A stretch of 64,000 nt of DNA from Betaproteobacteria bacterium (GCA_028065725.1 JAPTVL010000268.1:186001-250000), one strand, 5' to 3'; shown: positions 30,045-40,203, counted from the first letter of the stretch. Notes: a model not told the origin generated them from the sequence alone. Numbers and translations: made by a program.

Positions 30045-30050
30045 TATAAT
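30045..30050 (+). promoter_or_regulatory. Minus-10 box of the prfB promoter
   Basis: A perfect TATAAT lies 33 bp before the prfB start codon, with G/C-rich DNA around it. No good -35 box is apparent at 17 bases, so an activator or extended -10 use is possible. Confidence 0.5.
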
Positions 30051-30082
30051 TTGTGACTTTCGCCCCCCGCGCAGGAACAGTC

Positions 30083-31187
30083 ATGGAAGCCGAACGCATC
30101 AACGCCGTCGCCAACCGTATCGCCGACCTTTCCGGTCGTGGCGAGCAACTGCGGAGGTATCTTTGACTACGATGGAAAAGCGGAAAAACTCACGGAACTG
30201 AATCAGGTCCTGGAAGACCCGAAACTCTGGGACGATGCCGAGCGCGCCCAGACCCTGGGCCGCGAAAAGAAGTCCCTCGAAGCCGTAGTCGGCACGCTGT
30301 CCGGCGTCAGCACCGGTCTTGCCGAAGCCCGGGAACTGTTCGAACTGGCCCGGGACGAAGACGACGAAGCGACGATGGCGGCCGTGGAAACCGACCTCGA
30401 TGCGGCGGAAAAGCTGGTGGCGGATCTCGAATTCCGCCGCATGTTCAACAATCCGGCCGACCCCAACAACTGCTTCATCGACATCCAGGCCGGCGCCGGC
30501 GGCACGGAAGCCTGCGACTGGGCCTCGATGCTGCTGCGCCAGTACCTGAAATACTGCGAACGCAAGGGCTGGAAAACCGAACTGCTGGAACAGACCGACG
30601 GCGACGTGGCCGGCATCCGCAGCGCCTCGATCAAGGTCGAAGGCGACTACGCCTACGGCTTCCTGCGCACCGAGACCGGCGTGCATCGGCTGGTGCGCAA
30701 GTCGCCCTTCGACTCCTCAGGCGGACGCCACACCAGCTTCGCCAGCCTCTACGTGTATCCCGAAATCGACGATTCGATCGAGGTCGAGATCAATCCCGCC
30801 GACCTGCGCACCGACACCTTCCGCGCCTCGGGCGCCGGCGGCCAGCACATCAACAAGACCGACTCGGCGATCCGCATCACCCACGTCCCGACCGGCATCG
30901 TCGTGCAGTGCCAGAACGACCGCTCGCAGCACCGCAACCGCGCCGAAGCGATGGCCATGCTCAAGTCGCGCCTCTACGAACTCGAACTGCGCAAGCGCCA
31001 GGCCGAGGCCGACAAGCTCGAAGCCGGCAAGACCGACGTCGGCTGGGGCCATCAGATCCGCAGCTACGTGCTGGACAATTCCCGCATCAAGGACCTGCGC
31101 ACCAATGTCGAAATCTCCGCGACGCAGAAGGTGCTCGACGGCGATCTCGACCAGTTCATCGAAGCCAGCCTGAAGCAGGGCGTCTAA
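30083..31187 (+). CDS. prfB: Peptide chain release factor 2 with programmed +1 frameshift
   Basis: Translation starts at ATG 30083; at codon 27 CTT (30161-30163) meets an in-frame TGA (30164-30166), preceded by an internal GGAGG. The conserved CTTTGAC slippage site shifts the ribosome +1 to continue at GAC 30165, the autoregulatory frameshift of bacterial prfB. The shifted frame encodes the GGQHINKT motif and the SPFD anticodon-like tripeptide region ([12 protein letters not shown]). It releases peptides at TGA and TAA. Genome tools often annotate only the second part. Confidence 0.96.
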
Positions 31188-31214
31188 TTCATCCTCCGCC
31201 ATCGGACCATCATC

Positions 31215-32726
31215 ATGAGCGACCAGCCACAACAACCCGTCGACGAAAACCGCCTGATCGCCGAGCGCCGCGAAAAGCTCGCGCAATGGCGTGCCACCGG
31301 CAAGGCTTTCCCCAACGACTTCTCGCGCGAAAACCTCGCCGGCAAGCTCGACGAACTCTACAGTGCGAAAACCCGCGAAGAGTTGGAGGCCACGCCGATC
31401 GAGGTCAAGGTCGCCGGCCGCATTATGTTGAAGCGCGTCATGGGCAAGGCCAGCTTCGCCAGCATCCAGGACGTTTCGGGCCGCATCCAGATTTTCGTCA
31501 GCAACGACGGCACCGGCGAAGAGGTGCACAAGGAATTCAAGGGCTGGGACCTGGGCGACATCGTCGGTTGCGCAGGCACGCTGTTCAAGACCAAGACCGG
31601 CGAACTCACTGTGCAATGCAGCAGCATCCGCCTGCTGACCAAGTCGCTGCGGCCGCTGCCCGAAAAATTCCATGGTCTGACCGATGTCGAGCAGAAGTAT
31701 CGCAGCCGCGAGCTGGACCTGATCACCAACGAGCAGACGCGCTTCACTTTCGTCGCCCGCAGCCGGATGATCCAGTCGATCCGCAATTACATGATGCACC
31801 ACGGCTTCCTCGAAGTCGAAACGCCGATGATGCATCCCATCCCCGGCGGCGCGGCGGCGAAGCCCTTCACCACCCACCACAACGCGCTGGACATGGAACT
31901 GTTCCTGCGCATCGCGCCGGAGCTGTACCTGAAGCGCCTGGTGGTCGGCGGCTTCGAAAAAGTGTTCGAGGTCAACCGCAATTTCCGCAACGAAGGCCTC
32001 AGCCCGCGCCACAACCCCGAATTCACCATGATGGAGTTCTACGAGGCCTACACCGACTATCGGCGGCTGATGGACTTCACCGAAGGCCTGCTGCGCCACT
32101 CGGCGCGCGAGGCGCTGGGCACCGAGGTGTTCGACTACCAGGGACGCACGCTGGATCTGTCCAAGCCCTTCGCCCGGCTGACCATCGTCGGCGCAATTCA
32201 CCAGTATCACCCCGGCTACAGCTTCGAGCAGTTGAACGACATCGACTGGCTGCGGCAGAAGCTCGCCGACCTCCGGGTCGACATGAAATCGCCGCACATG
32301 GCGCGCGCCGGCCTCGGCACCCTGCAACTGGCGCTGTTCGAGGAGACCACCGAAGCCGAGTTGTGGGACCCGACCTACATCATCGACTACCCGGCCGAAG
32401 TCTCGCCGCTGGCGCGCAGCAACGACGACAATCCGGATATCACCGAACGCTTCGAGCTGTTCATCGTCGGTCGCGAAATCGCCAACGGCTTCTCCGAGCT
32501 CAACGACCCCGAGGACCAGGCCGCGCGCTTCATGCAGCAGGCCAAGGCCAAGGAAGCCGGCGACGAGGAAGCCATGTACTACGACGCCGACTACATCCGC
32601 GCCCTCGAATACGGCCTGCCGCCGACCGGCGGCTGCGGCATCGGCATCGACCGCCTGGTCATGCTGCTGACCAACTCGGCCTCGATCCGCGACGTCATAC
32701 TCTTCCCGCAGATGCGACCCGAATGA
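31215..32726 (+). CDS. lysS: Lysyl-tRNA synthetase, class II
   Basis: The 503-residue protein has an N-terminal OB-fold ([19 protein letters not shown]) that binds the anticodon and a class II catalytic core with motif 2 ([30 protein letters not shown]) and motif 3 ([13 protein letters not shown]). It sits 27 bp after prfB, a pairing common in proteobacteria. The stop overlaps the mnmC start. Confidence 0.97.
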   Translation: MSDQPQQPVDENRLIAERREKLAQWRATGKAFPNDFSRENLAGKLDELYSAKTREELEATPIEVKVAGRIMLKRVMGKASFASIQDVSGRIQIFVSNDGTGEEVHKEFKGWDLGDIVGCAGTLFKTKTGELTVQCSSIRLLTKSLRPLPEKFHGLTDVEQKYRSRELDLITNEQTRFTFVARSRMIQSIRNYMMHHGFLEVETPMMHPIPGGAAAKPFTTHHNALDMELFLRIAPELYLKRLVVGGFEKVFEVNRNFRNEGLSPRHNPEFTMMEFYEAYTDYRRLMDFTEGLLRHSAREALGTEVFDYQGRTLDLSKPFARLTIVGAIHQYHPGYSFEQLNDIDWLRQKLADLRVDMKSPHMARAGLGTLQLALFEETTEAELWDPTYIIDYPAEVSPLARSNDDNPDITERFELFIVGREIANGFSELNDPEDQAARFMQQAKAKEAGDEEAMYYDADYIRALEYGLPPTGGCGIGIDRLVMLLTNSASIRDVILFPQMRPE

Positions 32727-34654
32727 CCCACCCGCCGCTGGTTCCCGCCGAACCGGCGGCAGCCGGCGACGGCACGCCGTATTCGGCGCTCTACGACGAC
32801 GTCTATCACACCACGCACGGCGCGCTGGCCCAGGCCCGCCATGTCTTCCTCGCCGGCAACGAGCTGCCGGCGCGCTGGATCGGCGTCAAGCACTTTGTCA
32901 TACTGGAAACCGGCTTCGGCCTCGGCCTGAATTTTCTCGCCACCTGGCAGGCCTGGCGCGAGTCGGGCGCCAGGGGCCGGCTGCATTTCGTCTCGGTCGA
33001 GAAGCATCCCTTCCGCCGCGACGATTTTGCCTGCCTGCTCGCCGCCTATCCCGAACTGAAATTCCTGGCCGACCAACTGCTGCGGCAGTGGCCACCGCTG
33101 ACGCCGGGTTTCCATCGCCTGCACTTCGACGCTGGACGAGTCACGCTGACCCTGTTGCTGGGCGACGCGCAAGTCTTGCTGCCGCAACTCGTGGCCGGCG
33201 TCGATGCAGTATTTCTCGACGGCTTTGCGCCGGTCAAAAATCCTGATCTGTGGTCGCCCGCGCTGCTCGCGGCCGTAACCCGCCTTTGCCGCGATCGGGC
33301 GACGCTGGCCACCTGGAGCGTTGCCGGGGAGCTGCGCCACGCGCTGGAAAGCCTCGGCTGGCGCCTGGAACGCCGCCCCGGTTTCGCCACCAAGCGCGAA
33401 ATGCTGACGGGCATGCGCATCGGCGCCGTGTCACCAGCGCCGACTGTTGACCCGAACCCCAACGCCGGTGAACGCCGCGCCATCGTGATCGGCGCGGGCC
33501 TGGCCGGTACCGCGATCAGCGAGCGCCTGGCGGTGCGAGACTGGCAGGTCGAACTTTTCGAGCGCCATGCGCAGCCCGCGCAGGAAGCCTCGGGCAACCC
33601 TTCCGGCATACTGCTGCCGCAGCTGGCGAAGGACGATGCGCTGGCGGCGCGTCTGTCGCGCGCCTGCTACCTGTATGCGCTGCGCCGCCTGCATGAACTT
33701 GCCTCAGTACGCTGGTCGCCTTGCGGAGTGTTGCAAGTGGCCCGCGACGGCGCCCATGAGGACTTGCAGCGCCGCACGGTGGATGAACTCAAGCTGCCTG
33801 CGGAATTCGCGGATTTTCTCGACCGCAGTGCCGCCAAGAATCTTGTCGGCCGCGAGGTGGTTCATGGCGGCTGGTGGTTTCCCGGCGGGGGCTGGGTCAG
33901 CCCGGCCAGCGTTTGCCGCGCCTGGCTGGCGGCCGGTAACGCATCCATCCACGCGCATTTCGCGACGGAGGTCGCCGCGCTGCGGCAGACCGCGGACGGC
34001 TGGCTGGCATTGGCTGCCGACGGCAGCCTGCTCGCCGCGGCGCCGCACCTCGTTCTTGCCAACGCCCAGGCCGCCAACCGACTGCTGGCCCAGCCCCTGC
34101 CGCTGACGCCGATCCGCGGCCAGATCAGCTATCTGCCGCAAGGCCTGGCGGAAACCATGGAGCCGCCCCTGCGTCACGTGGTTTGCCGCGCCGGCTATGT
34201 GACTCCTCCATCGGCCGGAACAGTCTGCTTCGGCGCCAGCTTCGACAGCGGTGACAACGATTTGAGAATTCGCGCCGCGGACCATGCCGGCAACCTGCAA
34301 CGCCTGGAAGAGCTGCTGCCGGGCGCCACGCAGAGCATTGATCCGGCCCAACTCGATGGCCGCGTCGGCCTGCGCAGTGCGGCGCCCGACCGCCTGCCGC
34401 TGATCGGCACGCTGCCGGACAAGAACGCCATTGCCGGCAGCACGCTGACGCTGGAAACGCTGCCGCGTCTGAAGGGCTTGCACGCCCTGCTCGGACTCTC
34501 GGCGCGCGGCATGGTCTGGGCGCCGCTGGCCGCCGAACTGCTCGCGAGCCAAATCGACGGCGAACCCCTGCCGGTCGAACGCGATCTGGTCGGCGCGGTC
34601 GATCCCGGCCGCTTCCATCTGCGCGCCCTGCGCCGCGGCAAGACAAGTTTGTAA
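32723..34654 (+). CDS. mnmC: tRNA 5-methylaminomethyl-2-thiouridine biosynthesis bifunctional protein
   Basis: The 643-residue product has an N-terminal methyltransferase domain ([28 protein letters not shown]) and a C-terminal FAD-dependent oxidoreductase ([18 protein letters not shown]). The second domain removes the carboxymethyl group from cmnm5s2U34 and the first methylates the product in tRNAs for Lys, Glu, Gln and others. The start ATG overlaps the lysS stop. The junction between the two domains carries a copy of the dispersed repeat, read as [10 protein letters not shown]. Confidence 0.94.
   Translation: MTHPPLVPAEPAAAGDGTPYSALYDDVYHTTHGALAQARHVFLAGNELPARWIGVKHFVILETGFGLGLNFLATWQAWRESGARGRLHFVSVEKHPFRRDDFACLLAAYPELKFLADQLLRQWPPLTPGFHRLHFDAGRVTLTLLLGDAQVLLPQLVAGVDAVFLDGFAPVKNPDLWSPALLAAVTRLCRDRATLATWSVAGELRHALESLGWRLERRPGFATKREMLTGMRIGAVSPAPTVDPNPNAGERRAIVIGAGLAGTAISERLAVRDWQVELFERHAQPAQEASGNPSGILLPQLAKDDALAARLSRACYLYALRRLHELASVRWSPCGVLQVARDGAHEDLQRRTVDELKLPAEFADFLDRSAAKNLVGREVVHGGWWFPGGGWVSPASVCRAWLAAGNASIHAHFATEVAALRQTADGWLALAADGSLLAAAPHLVLANAQAANRLLAQPLPLTPIRGQISYLPQGLAETMEPPLRHVVCRAGYVTPPSAGTVCFGASFDSGDNDLRIRAADHAGNLQRLEELLPGATQSIDPAQLDGRVGLRSAAPDRLPLIGTLPDKNAIAGSTLTLETLPRLKGLHALLGLSARGMVWAPLAAELLASQIDGEPLPVERDLVGAVDPGRFHLRALRRGKTSL
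33424..33445 (-). repeat. Dispersed 24-bp motif, copy 8 (in mnmC linker)
   Basis: On the minus strand AGTCGGCG is followed by CTGGTGACACGGCG. It falls at the junction of the methyltransferase and oxidoreductase domains and encodes AVSPAPT. Confidence 0.6.
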
Positions 34655-34740
34655 CAGATGTAACAGTTGATTGCTCCCGTCCCTGCCCTGCCCGGCGGGA
34701 CGTTAATGTGCTGACACGCAACGCACACAAGGAGTACATC

Positions 34741-35502
34741 ATGGAAGCAACACAAGCCGATCCGTCGCAGTCTGCAATTTCACGCACCCACCCGCTACTG
34801 CTGGTAGCCGCCGCCTCGGTAAGCCTGTTCAGCCTGACTGGCATCGGCGTGCTTGCCGGCTGGTTGCCCGGCCCCGGCGCGAAGAATGTCGCGCCCGCTC
34901 AACAGCTGGCGGCGGCGCCTGTCGCAGCGCCGATCTCGGTCCAGCAGCACGTCAGCACTCCGCAGGAAAAGGCCAAATCGGCTGCGCAAGCGAGCGAGCG
35001 GGCATCTGCCCGCGTTCGGCGCGCCGCGCCGCCACCGGCGAGTGCGAGTCCGGCGGTCGCCGTGCCGTCGGCGCCGACTTATGCCCTTGCGACCCACGAA
35101 CCGGCCTATCGGGTCGCGACTCCGGCACCTGCGCCATGCAGCGAATGCGGCGTGGTCGAGTCAGTGCGCGAAGTCGCGGTCGAGCCCAAGGGCAGCGGCG
35201 GCGGCGCGATTGCCGGTGGCCTGCTCGGCGGCATCATCGCCAACCAGATCGGCAAGGGCACCACGCGCGACATCGCCACGGTGCTCGGCGCCGTGGGCGG
35301 CGCCTATGCCGGCAACCATATCGAGAAATCGGTCAAGGAAAGCAAGCGCTACGATGTCCTGGTGCGCTTCGAAGACGGCCGCACGCGAACCTTCAGCAGC
35401 GAAACAGTGCCAGCCTGGCAAAGCGGCGACCGCGTCAGGCTTCAGAACGGCTTGCTGACCATGGGTGGCGGCAGGCCGAACGGCAATTCGGGAACGATCT
35501 GA
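34741..35502 (+). CDS. Glycine-zipper membrane-anchored protein
   Basis: The 253-residue protein has one N-terminal membrane segment (LLLVAAASVSLFSLTGIGVLAG, about residues 19-40), an Ala/Pro-rich low-complexity stretch, and a C-terminal glycine zipper (GGGAIAGGLLGGIIANQIGKG and VLGAVGGAYAGNHIEK). It resembles the SlyB/17 kDa antigen family of outer-membrane or periplasmic proteins. The start follows AAGGAG. Its last 61 bp overlap the convergent M48-like gene. Confidence 0.75.
   Translation: MEATQADPSQSAISRTHPLLLVAAASVSLFSLTGIGVLAGWLPGPGAKNVAPAQQLAAAPVAAPISVQQHVSTPQEKAKSAAQASERASARVRRAAPPPASASPAVAVPSAPTYALATHEPAYRVATPAPAPCSECGVVESVREVAVEPKGSGGGAIAGGLLGGIIANQIGKGTTRDIATVLGAVGGAYAGNHIEKSVKESKRYDVLVRFEDGRTRTFSSETVPAWQSGDRVRLQNGLLTMGGGRPNGNSGTI
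35058..35081 (-). repeat. Dispersed 24-bp motif, copy 9 (in glycine-zipper gene)
   Basis: On the minus strand TAAGTCGGCG is followed by CCGACGGCACGGCG. It encodes AVPSAPTY in the low-complexity stretch of the protein. It is a weaker copy. Confidence 0.4.
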
Positions 35503-36362
35503 TCTCGGATGCCATTAGCATCGATGAGCATGGGGCCTTGCATCAGGTTGGCGATGTGCCGCGCCGATTCGCGCAGCTCTGCGGTCCAGGCCGGCTCATC
35601 AGGCAACGCGGGACGCAAGGCCTCCAGCTGATCGCTGACCTCGCGGCCATCCCAGCCGGCCGCCGCCAGCAATTTCATGGCGATCGCTTCGGCCTCGCGT
35701 ACCTGCTGCGGGCGATCGCTGGCACGCAATGCGCGCGAACCGGCAAAGGATGCAGCCGAAGCGACTGCCGTGGTTGCCACCGCAGAGCTGGCGGCAGTCG
35801 TTGCCGCGGCAGTGGTCGCGGCACTGCCGGTAAACAGCGCCCCGATGTTCAGCACCGGAAACAATATCTGCGCCGCCACCGCCACCAGAATGCTGGTGGT
35901 CACGTTCTCGTCGTGATGCCCGCCAATGACATGACTCATTTCCCGTGCCAGAACGAATGCCAGTGCGGCATCGTCGAGTTCCAGGCGCCGCACGCCGCGA
36001 TAGATCACCACCGTCCCCGCGGCACTGGATGCCGCGCCGGGATCCGCCTTGTCGGCGACGACGAACTCGAAGCGCGGAAAGCGCAAATTCAGATCGGCAT
36101 GCTGACGGAATGCGGTGTCGGCGAGACGTCGCCCCAGAGCAAGAATCCGCTGGTCGAACGCCCGGTCCGCAATGCACTCCGCTTCATGGCATGAGGGTGC
36201 ATCCGCGGCCGTGACCAGTTGCAAATGCATGTCGAACTCGGAATATACCGCGCTGAATCCCTGTAGCGGAGCAGGTGCCACCAGCTGCGTGCGCCCCTCC
36301 AGCGAGGTGGCGCAGGCAGCAAGAAAAAACACCGAAAGCAGGCAGCAAAGAAGGCGCGCCAT
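35442..36362 (-). CDS. M48-like lipoprotein with degenerate zinc motif
   Basis: Starting at ATG 36362 the 306-residue protein has a lipoprotein signal (MARLLCCLLSVFFLAAC, Cys17). The region AFVLAREMSHVIGGHHDEN aligns with the M48 peptidase motif HExxH, but the first histidine is Arg140; Glu141 and His144 remain, and a later REAEAIAMKLLAAAGWD fits the third ligand region. An alanine-rich hydrophobic stretch follows. Without the first histidine, zinc proteolysis is doubtful, so it may be a non-catalytic relative. Its 3' end overlaps the convergent glycine-zipper gene. Confidence 0.7.
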   Translation of the reverse strand: MARLLCCLLSVFFLAACATSLEGRTQLVAPAPLQGFSAVYSEFDMHLQLVTAADAPSCHEAECIADRAFDQRILALGRRLADTAFRQHADLNLRFPRFEFVVADKADPGAASSAAGTVVIYRGVRRLELDDAALAFVLAREMSHVIGGHHDENVTTSILVAVAAQILFPVLNIGALFTGSAATTAAATTAASSAVATTAVASAASFAGSRALRASDRPQQVREAEAIAMKLLAAAGWDGREVSDQLEALRPALPDEPAWTAELRESARHIANLMQGPMLIDANGIRDQIVPELPFGLPPPMVSKPF

Positions 36363-36408
36363 CGAATCTGACCCGCTTTCGTTCAGGATCGGAAATCCCC
36401 GATGTGCT

Positions 36409-37806
36409 TCAGGCCGGCAGTACCGCATCCAAACGCGCCAGCACGCGCTCGCGCCCCAGCACCTCCAGCACCGCGTCGATCGAAGGTGATTGCGGCAGCC
36501 CCAGCAGCGCCACGCGCAAGGGAATCGCCAATTGCGGCATCTTCAGACCCGACTCGGCAGCGGTCTCCTTGACGGCCTTGCCCAGGTCGGCCGCGATCCA
36601 TGCGCAGGCGGAAAGTCTCTGGCGCAAGGCGTCGAGACCGCCGAGTGCGGCCTCGGTGAAATGCTGCGCGCGCATCGCGGGCGTCGGATTCGGGGGCACG
36701 AAAAAGGAATGCATGGCATCGGCCAGTTCGTTCAGGTTGCCGGCGCGATCACGATAAAGCATGGCGACGGCGGCGACGTCCGGACCACCGGCAACCGCCA
36801 CGCCCTGCCAGGCCAGGCGGCGTGTCGCCTCGCCGGCCAGCCGCTGCGGATCTGCCAGTTTGAGGTAATGCGCGTTGAGCCAGTTCAGCTTCTCGGTATT
36901 GAACTGGGCAGCGGACGCCGTGATGTGATCGAGATCGAACCACTGTACGAACTGCTCCATGGTGAACACCTCTTCATCGCCATGCGACCAGCCGAGGCGC
37001 GCCAGGTAGTTCAATACCGCTTCCGGCAGGTAGCCCTCGTCGTCATACTGCATCACCGATACCGCGCCGTGGCGCTTGGACAGTTTCTGCCCGTCGTCGC
37101 CGAGGATCATCGACAGGTGGGCATATAGCGGCACCGGGGCGCCCAGCGCCTGCAGCAGGTTGATCTGGCGCGGCGTGTTGTTCACATGGTCGTCGCCGCG
37201 GATCACGTGCGTGATGTTCATGTCGCGATCGTCGACCACGACGCAAAAGTTGTAGGTCGGCGTGCCATCGGCCCGGGCAATGATGAAGTCATCAAGCTCG
37301 CTGTTTGAAAATTCGATGCGTCCCTTGACCTGATCCTGCCACGCGACCACACCATCCTTGGGATTGCGGAAGCGCACTACCGGCGACACGCCGACAGGCA
37401 GCAGCGGCAGCACCTTGCCCGCTTCGGGTCGCCAGCGCCCGTCATAGCGGGGCTTTTCCTTGCGGGCCTCCTGCTCGGCACGCAAGACATCCAGCTCCTC
37501 CTTCGACGTATAGCAGTGGTAGGCAGTGCCAGCCGCCAGCATCTCGCCTATCACCTGGCGATAGCGATCCATGCGCTGCATTTGATAGAACGGGCCTTCG
37601 TCGTGCGCCAGTCCCAGCCACTGCATGCCGTCGATGATGGCCTGCACCGCCTCCGGCGTGGAGCGCGCCACATCGGTATCCTCGATGCGGAGAATGAATT
37701 TTCCACCGTGGCGACGGGCATAGGCCCACGAAAACAGCGCCGTGCGGGCGCCGCCGATATGCAGGAAACCGGTGGGACTGGGGGCAAAGCGGGTGCGAAC
37801 CGTCAT
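36409..37806 (-). CDS. gltX: Glutamyl-tRNA synthetase
   Basis: The 465-residue protein has the class I signatures [19 protein letters not shown] (HIGH-type) and KLSKRHGA (KMSKS-type), and the C-terminal anticodon-binding domain. It charges tRNA-Glu. Length and motifs are those of the discriminating bacterial enzyme. It is transcribed away from the tRNA-Val gene on the other strand. Confidence 0.98.
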   Translation of the reverse strand: MTVRTRFAPSPTGFLHIGGARTALFSWAYARRHGGKFILRIEDTDVARSTPEAVQAIIDGMQWLGLAHDEGPFYQMQRMDRYRQVIGEMLAAGTAYHCYTSKEELDVLRAEQEARKEKPRYDGRWRPEAGKVLPLLPVGVSPVVRFRNPKDGVVAWQDQVKGRIEFSNSELDDFIIARADGTPTYNFCVVVDDRDMNITHVIRGDDHVNNTPRQINLLQALGAPVPLYAHLSMILGDDGQKLSKRHGAVSVMQYDDEGYLPEAVLNYLARLGWSHGDEEVFTMEQFVQWFDLDHITASAAQFNTEKLNWLNAHYLKLADPQRLAGEATRRLAWQGVAVAGGPDVAAVAMLYRDRAGNLNELADAMHSFFVPPNPTPAMRAQHFTEAALGGLDALRQRLSACAWIAADLGKAVKETAAESGLKMPQLAIPLRVALLGLPQSPSIDAVLEVLGRERVLARLDAVLPA

Positions 37807-37860
37807 CGGATTTCAACGCTCGGATAAAGGTCTGAATTCTACGCCACGCAGCCAAGCCGA

Positions 37861-37890
37861 TTGACCGTGCCCCTGGCTTTGTGGTTAAAT
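37861..37890 (+). promoter_or_regulatory. Promoter of the tRNA-Val gene
   Basis: TTGACC (37861-37866) and TTAAAT (37885-37890) are 18 bases apart and end 15 bp before the tRNA. Confidence 0.6.
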
Positions 37891-37905
37891 TCGGCCCTCT
37901 TTCGC

Positions 37906-37980
37906 GGGCGGTTAACTCAGCGGTAGAGTGCCACCTTCACACGGTGGAAGCCACTGGTTCGATCCCAGTACCGCCCACCA
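37906..37980 (+). tRNA. tRNA-Val (anticodon CAC)
   Basis: The 75-base gene folds into a cloverleaf: acceptor GGGCGGT pairs with ACCGCCC, the anticodon stem is CCACC/GGTGG with loop TTCACAC, and the T arm reads ACTGGTTCGATCCCAGT. The anticodon CAC at 37938-37940 reads GUG valine codons. CCA is encoded. The DNA downstream changes to lower GC and accessory genes, so this tRNA marks the edge of a variable region. Confidence 0.96.
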
Positions 37981-38021
37981 TCTAACTTGCATAATGAATC
38001 AACTAGTTATGCATCGCGAAA

Positions 38022-38094
38022 TGTCTAATTGAGTTATCAGTTTCGGCAAGATAACCCCTTGTTTCGACTGGATGCGACCCAGTTCAATTAGACA
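38022..38094. repeat. 11-bp inverted repeat pair downstream of tRNA-Val
   Basis: TGTCTAATTGA at 38022-38032 is repeated in perfect inversion as TCAATTAGACA at 38084-38094, enclosing 51 bp, and GTTTTTT follows. It could be a long-loop terminator, or the two ends of a tiny (73-bp) inserted element. The 234-bp gap from the tRNA to the AAA+ gene holds no other feature I can see. Confidence 0.5.
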
Positions 38095-38214
38095 GTTTTT
38101 TGCCTCTTTCCGAGTAACGTTGCCGGCCATTTCCGCATTCACTGATTGCGGTCAAGACTCGGTATTTTCATTGCGTCACAAAGCGCGATCCCACACTACC
38201 GACGATCCTTACGC

Positions 38215-39084
38215 TTACAGAAATCCCATCCGATTTCTTGACTTTGGCGGCTTCGGAAAGTCTTCTGCCTTTAGATAAGTTCGCCTGCTAAGCGCAGCCT
38301 GTCCAAACGCGACCGCGAGCTGCCTCGACATCTCTCGCGGCGTACCGTTGGCGAGCGATAGCGCCAGCCCGCGATCGATTTCTTTCGGGAACTTCTTTCC
38401 CCACGGCGCCGCAGTGCATAGCGATCTATAGATACTACCGGCCACGCGAACAGCGGCCTCCCCTTCTGGTCTCTCGATCCGAACTTCATTGAACCTCGAC
38501 CGTAACGGACCCGACAGCAGGTGACTATCGTTTCCGGACGCGCACCAGATCACCTGGCTGGCATCCAATGCGACCGGTATTGCTTCATCACGAAATGTCC
38601 GACTGGTTTCAGGTTCCAACAGCGCCAGTAATGAAGGTATCACCGGTGCATTGCCATTTCCAGCCGCCTTATCGATCTCATCCAGCATGACCACGGGATT
38701 CATGACATGGCTGTCCGACAGCAGGCCATACAGAGCCCCTGCTCGGCCCGTGCTCCAGCTCAATGAGAGACCGAAAAGCTCCGACCCCATACTTAACGTT
38801 GCGATATCAAAACGTCGAAACGGAACGTGGAGGGATTTCGCCAGAGTCTGGAGGAAGGCCGTCTTTCCCACTCCAGGCGGACCCCACACTAATAGGGGAC
38901 TCATTCGGAACCATCCGTCAGGCGTCATCCACGCTAACGCAGCAGCGCGCTCGACTTCGTCAATAGCCTCCTCCGCATTCGGGAAATCACGTCGTAGACA
39001 CTCAATTTCTTCTTTGGATGGTGCCTTTGCAAGTCCGCGCCGATTTCCTAGCTTTAACAGTTCGCGGATGAACGACAGCAACAA
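38215..39084 (-). CDS. AAA+ ATPase, possibly 5'-truncated
   Basis: The 289-residue frame has Walker A GPPGVGKT near residue 69, Walker B VVMLDEIDK near residue 131, a sensor-type GND and arginine-finger region SRFNEVRIERP, as in Lon-like or MoxR-like ATPases, but no protease domain. The only start near the family N-terminus is TTG 39084; the frame is open about 8 codons further to a stop with no ATG or GTG. The first codons fall inside a palindromic repeat, so the N-terminus may have been lost or replaced. GC is lower than in the flanks. Confidence 0.65.
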   Translation of the reverse strand: MLLSFIRELLKLGNRRGLAKAPSKEEIECLRRDFPNAEEAIDEVERAAALAWMTPDGWFRMSPLLVWGPPGVGKTAFLQTLAKSLHVPFRRFDIATLSMGSELFGLSLSWSTGRAGALYGLLSDSHVMNPVVMLDEIDKAAGNGNAPVIPSLLALLEPETSRTFRDEAIPVALDASQVIWCASGNDSHLLSGPLRSRFNEVRIERPEGEAAVRVAGSIYRSLCTAAPWGKKFPKEIDRGLALSLANGTPREMSRQLAVAFGQAALSRRTYLKAEDFPKPPKSRNRMGFL

Positions 39085-39103
39085 CGCGTATTGCTGCCGT
39101 TCA
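39069..39103. repeat. 35-bp palindromic repeat, left copy
   Basis: TGAACGACAGCAA (39069-39081) and TTGCTGCCGTTCA (39091-39103) are inverted with one mismatch around a 9-base loop. A near-identical copy lies at 41691-41724. The element overlaps the 5' end of the AAA+ ATPase frame. Confidence 0.7.
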
Positions 39104-39217
39104 TCAATTCACCGCCAAAGAGATTCTGGGTGACAAATCCTAGCGGCAGCTTCTCGGAAATCGCTACTCACCCAATGTGCCCTTTGCAGAATTTTCTGGA
39201 GACAGAAAGCGGACATT

Positions 39218-39256
39218 CACCTCTGTAGCTCACCCGTACACATCAGAACAGAGGTG
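39218..39256 (-). terminator. Possible hairpin downstream of the TIR-like gene
   Basis: CACCTCTG (39218-39225) is inverted as CAGAGGTG (39249-39256), just after the stop of the minus-strand gene at 39277. The loop is 23 bases and there is no T run, so the terminator call is tentative. Confidence 0.3.
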
Positions 39257-39276
39257 CAGCATGAGCCACCGCTCTC

Positions 39277-40203
39277 TCAATTCTTCAGCTTCGTTGGGCC
39301 AGGGCCAAGTACGGCCTCGATTCTGGATGACAACCTGATTGCCAAATCTGTTGGTGAGTCCCAATCAATACAGTTGAACTGCCTGATGTCGAAGTGCAGG
39401 TCGCCCATATCGGATTTTCGGCAAGTCCAAAATACCGGGATACTTCTTCCTAGCGCGTACCCAGCCTCGAAATAAACGCCGCCTCTATGTCCAGAGAAAT
39501 CCGCGACAATGAATCTTGACGCATTGATCTGGCGAACAATTTCATCATCGATTCGATTTACGTGCTCATGCCTGTCAATACGCAGGGGGTTATAGCCAGC
39601 ACTGAATACACCGGCCTGAAGTCCATGCTCATAGGCATCCACTAAGCTGTCATCAAACCACATTGCAATGAACCCTTGGTCTGAAACATTTTGATGACTC
39701 CGTAGCTCATCAAGCTTCATGTAACCCATAGGCAAAATCTCACAAACGCCACCCATAGCTACGAAATCCATGAAGCCGTGTTCTTTCAAGATTTTGACCA
39801 GAAAGGCAACGTCGTTCGGGTTTGACGAATAAGTTGCAGATAGAAATCTAGGCTCGTTAATGTTGAAATTTGCACCAAGCCCACCAAGGCCGCGTTCTGC
39901 CTCCTGTAGCAGTGCAAAGGCGCGCTCAGCTACCGGGGGTGCCGCCCGTTGAAGCACGTTTTCCAATACGGTGGTTGTGATCATTGGCACAGAGCCAGAA
40001 TTGTTTTGATCACGCACCCAACCCGAAAGAATTGCCCGCTTAGATTCGCCTATACCTCTTCTTAGAACGCTACCGGCAGTGCCGGAAAGCTTGAACTCAC
40101 CACACCTAGGGCAATTCTGGTGAATGCCATCAAAACTAACCGGAAAGCTCTTTGCTTGCTCCTTGGTGCAGACCTCGCAAGCATCCGTGTCTGAGGGATT
40201 CAT
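39277..40203 (-). CDS. Zinc-ribbon protein with nucleoside deoxyribosyltransferase/TIR-like domain
   Basis: The 308-residue protein opens with a zinc ribbon (Cys9, Cys12, Cys31, Cys34). Its last 110 residues contain GFIAMWFDDSLVDAYEHG, the HVNRIDDEIVRQI segment and RFIVADFSGHRGGVYFEAGYALG, typical of the nucleoside 2-deoxyribosyltransferase/TIR-like fold, where the glutamate after VYF would be catalytic. Such domains cleave nucleotides or NAD-type molecules and act as effectors in several phage-defence systems. The middle is unassigned. Position in an accessory patch next to an AAA+ ATPase and an IS supports a defence or stress role, but no partner gene proves it. Confidence 0.6.
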   Translation of the reverse strand: MNPSDTDACEVCTKEQAKSFPVSFDGIHQNCPRCGEFKLSGTAGSVLRRGIGESKRAILSGWVRDQNNSGSVPMITTTVLENVLQRAAPPVAERAFALLQEAERGLGGLGANFNINEPRFLSATYSSNPNDVAFLVKILKEHGFMDFVAMGGVCEILPMGYMKLDELRSHQNVSDQGFIAMWFDDSLVDAYEHGLQAGVFSAGYNPLRIDRHEHVNRIDDEIVRQINASRFIVADFSGHRGGVYFEAGYALGRSIPVFWTCRKSDMGDLHFDIRQFNCIDWDSPTDLAIRLSSRIEAVLGPGPTKLKN

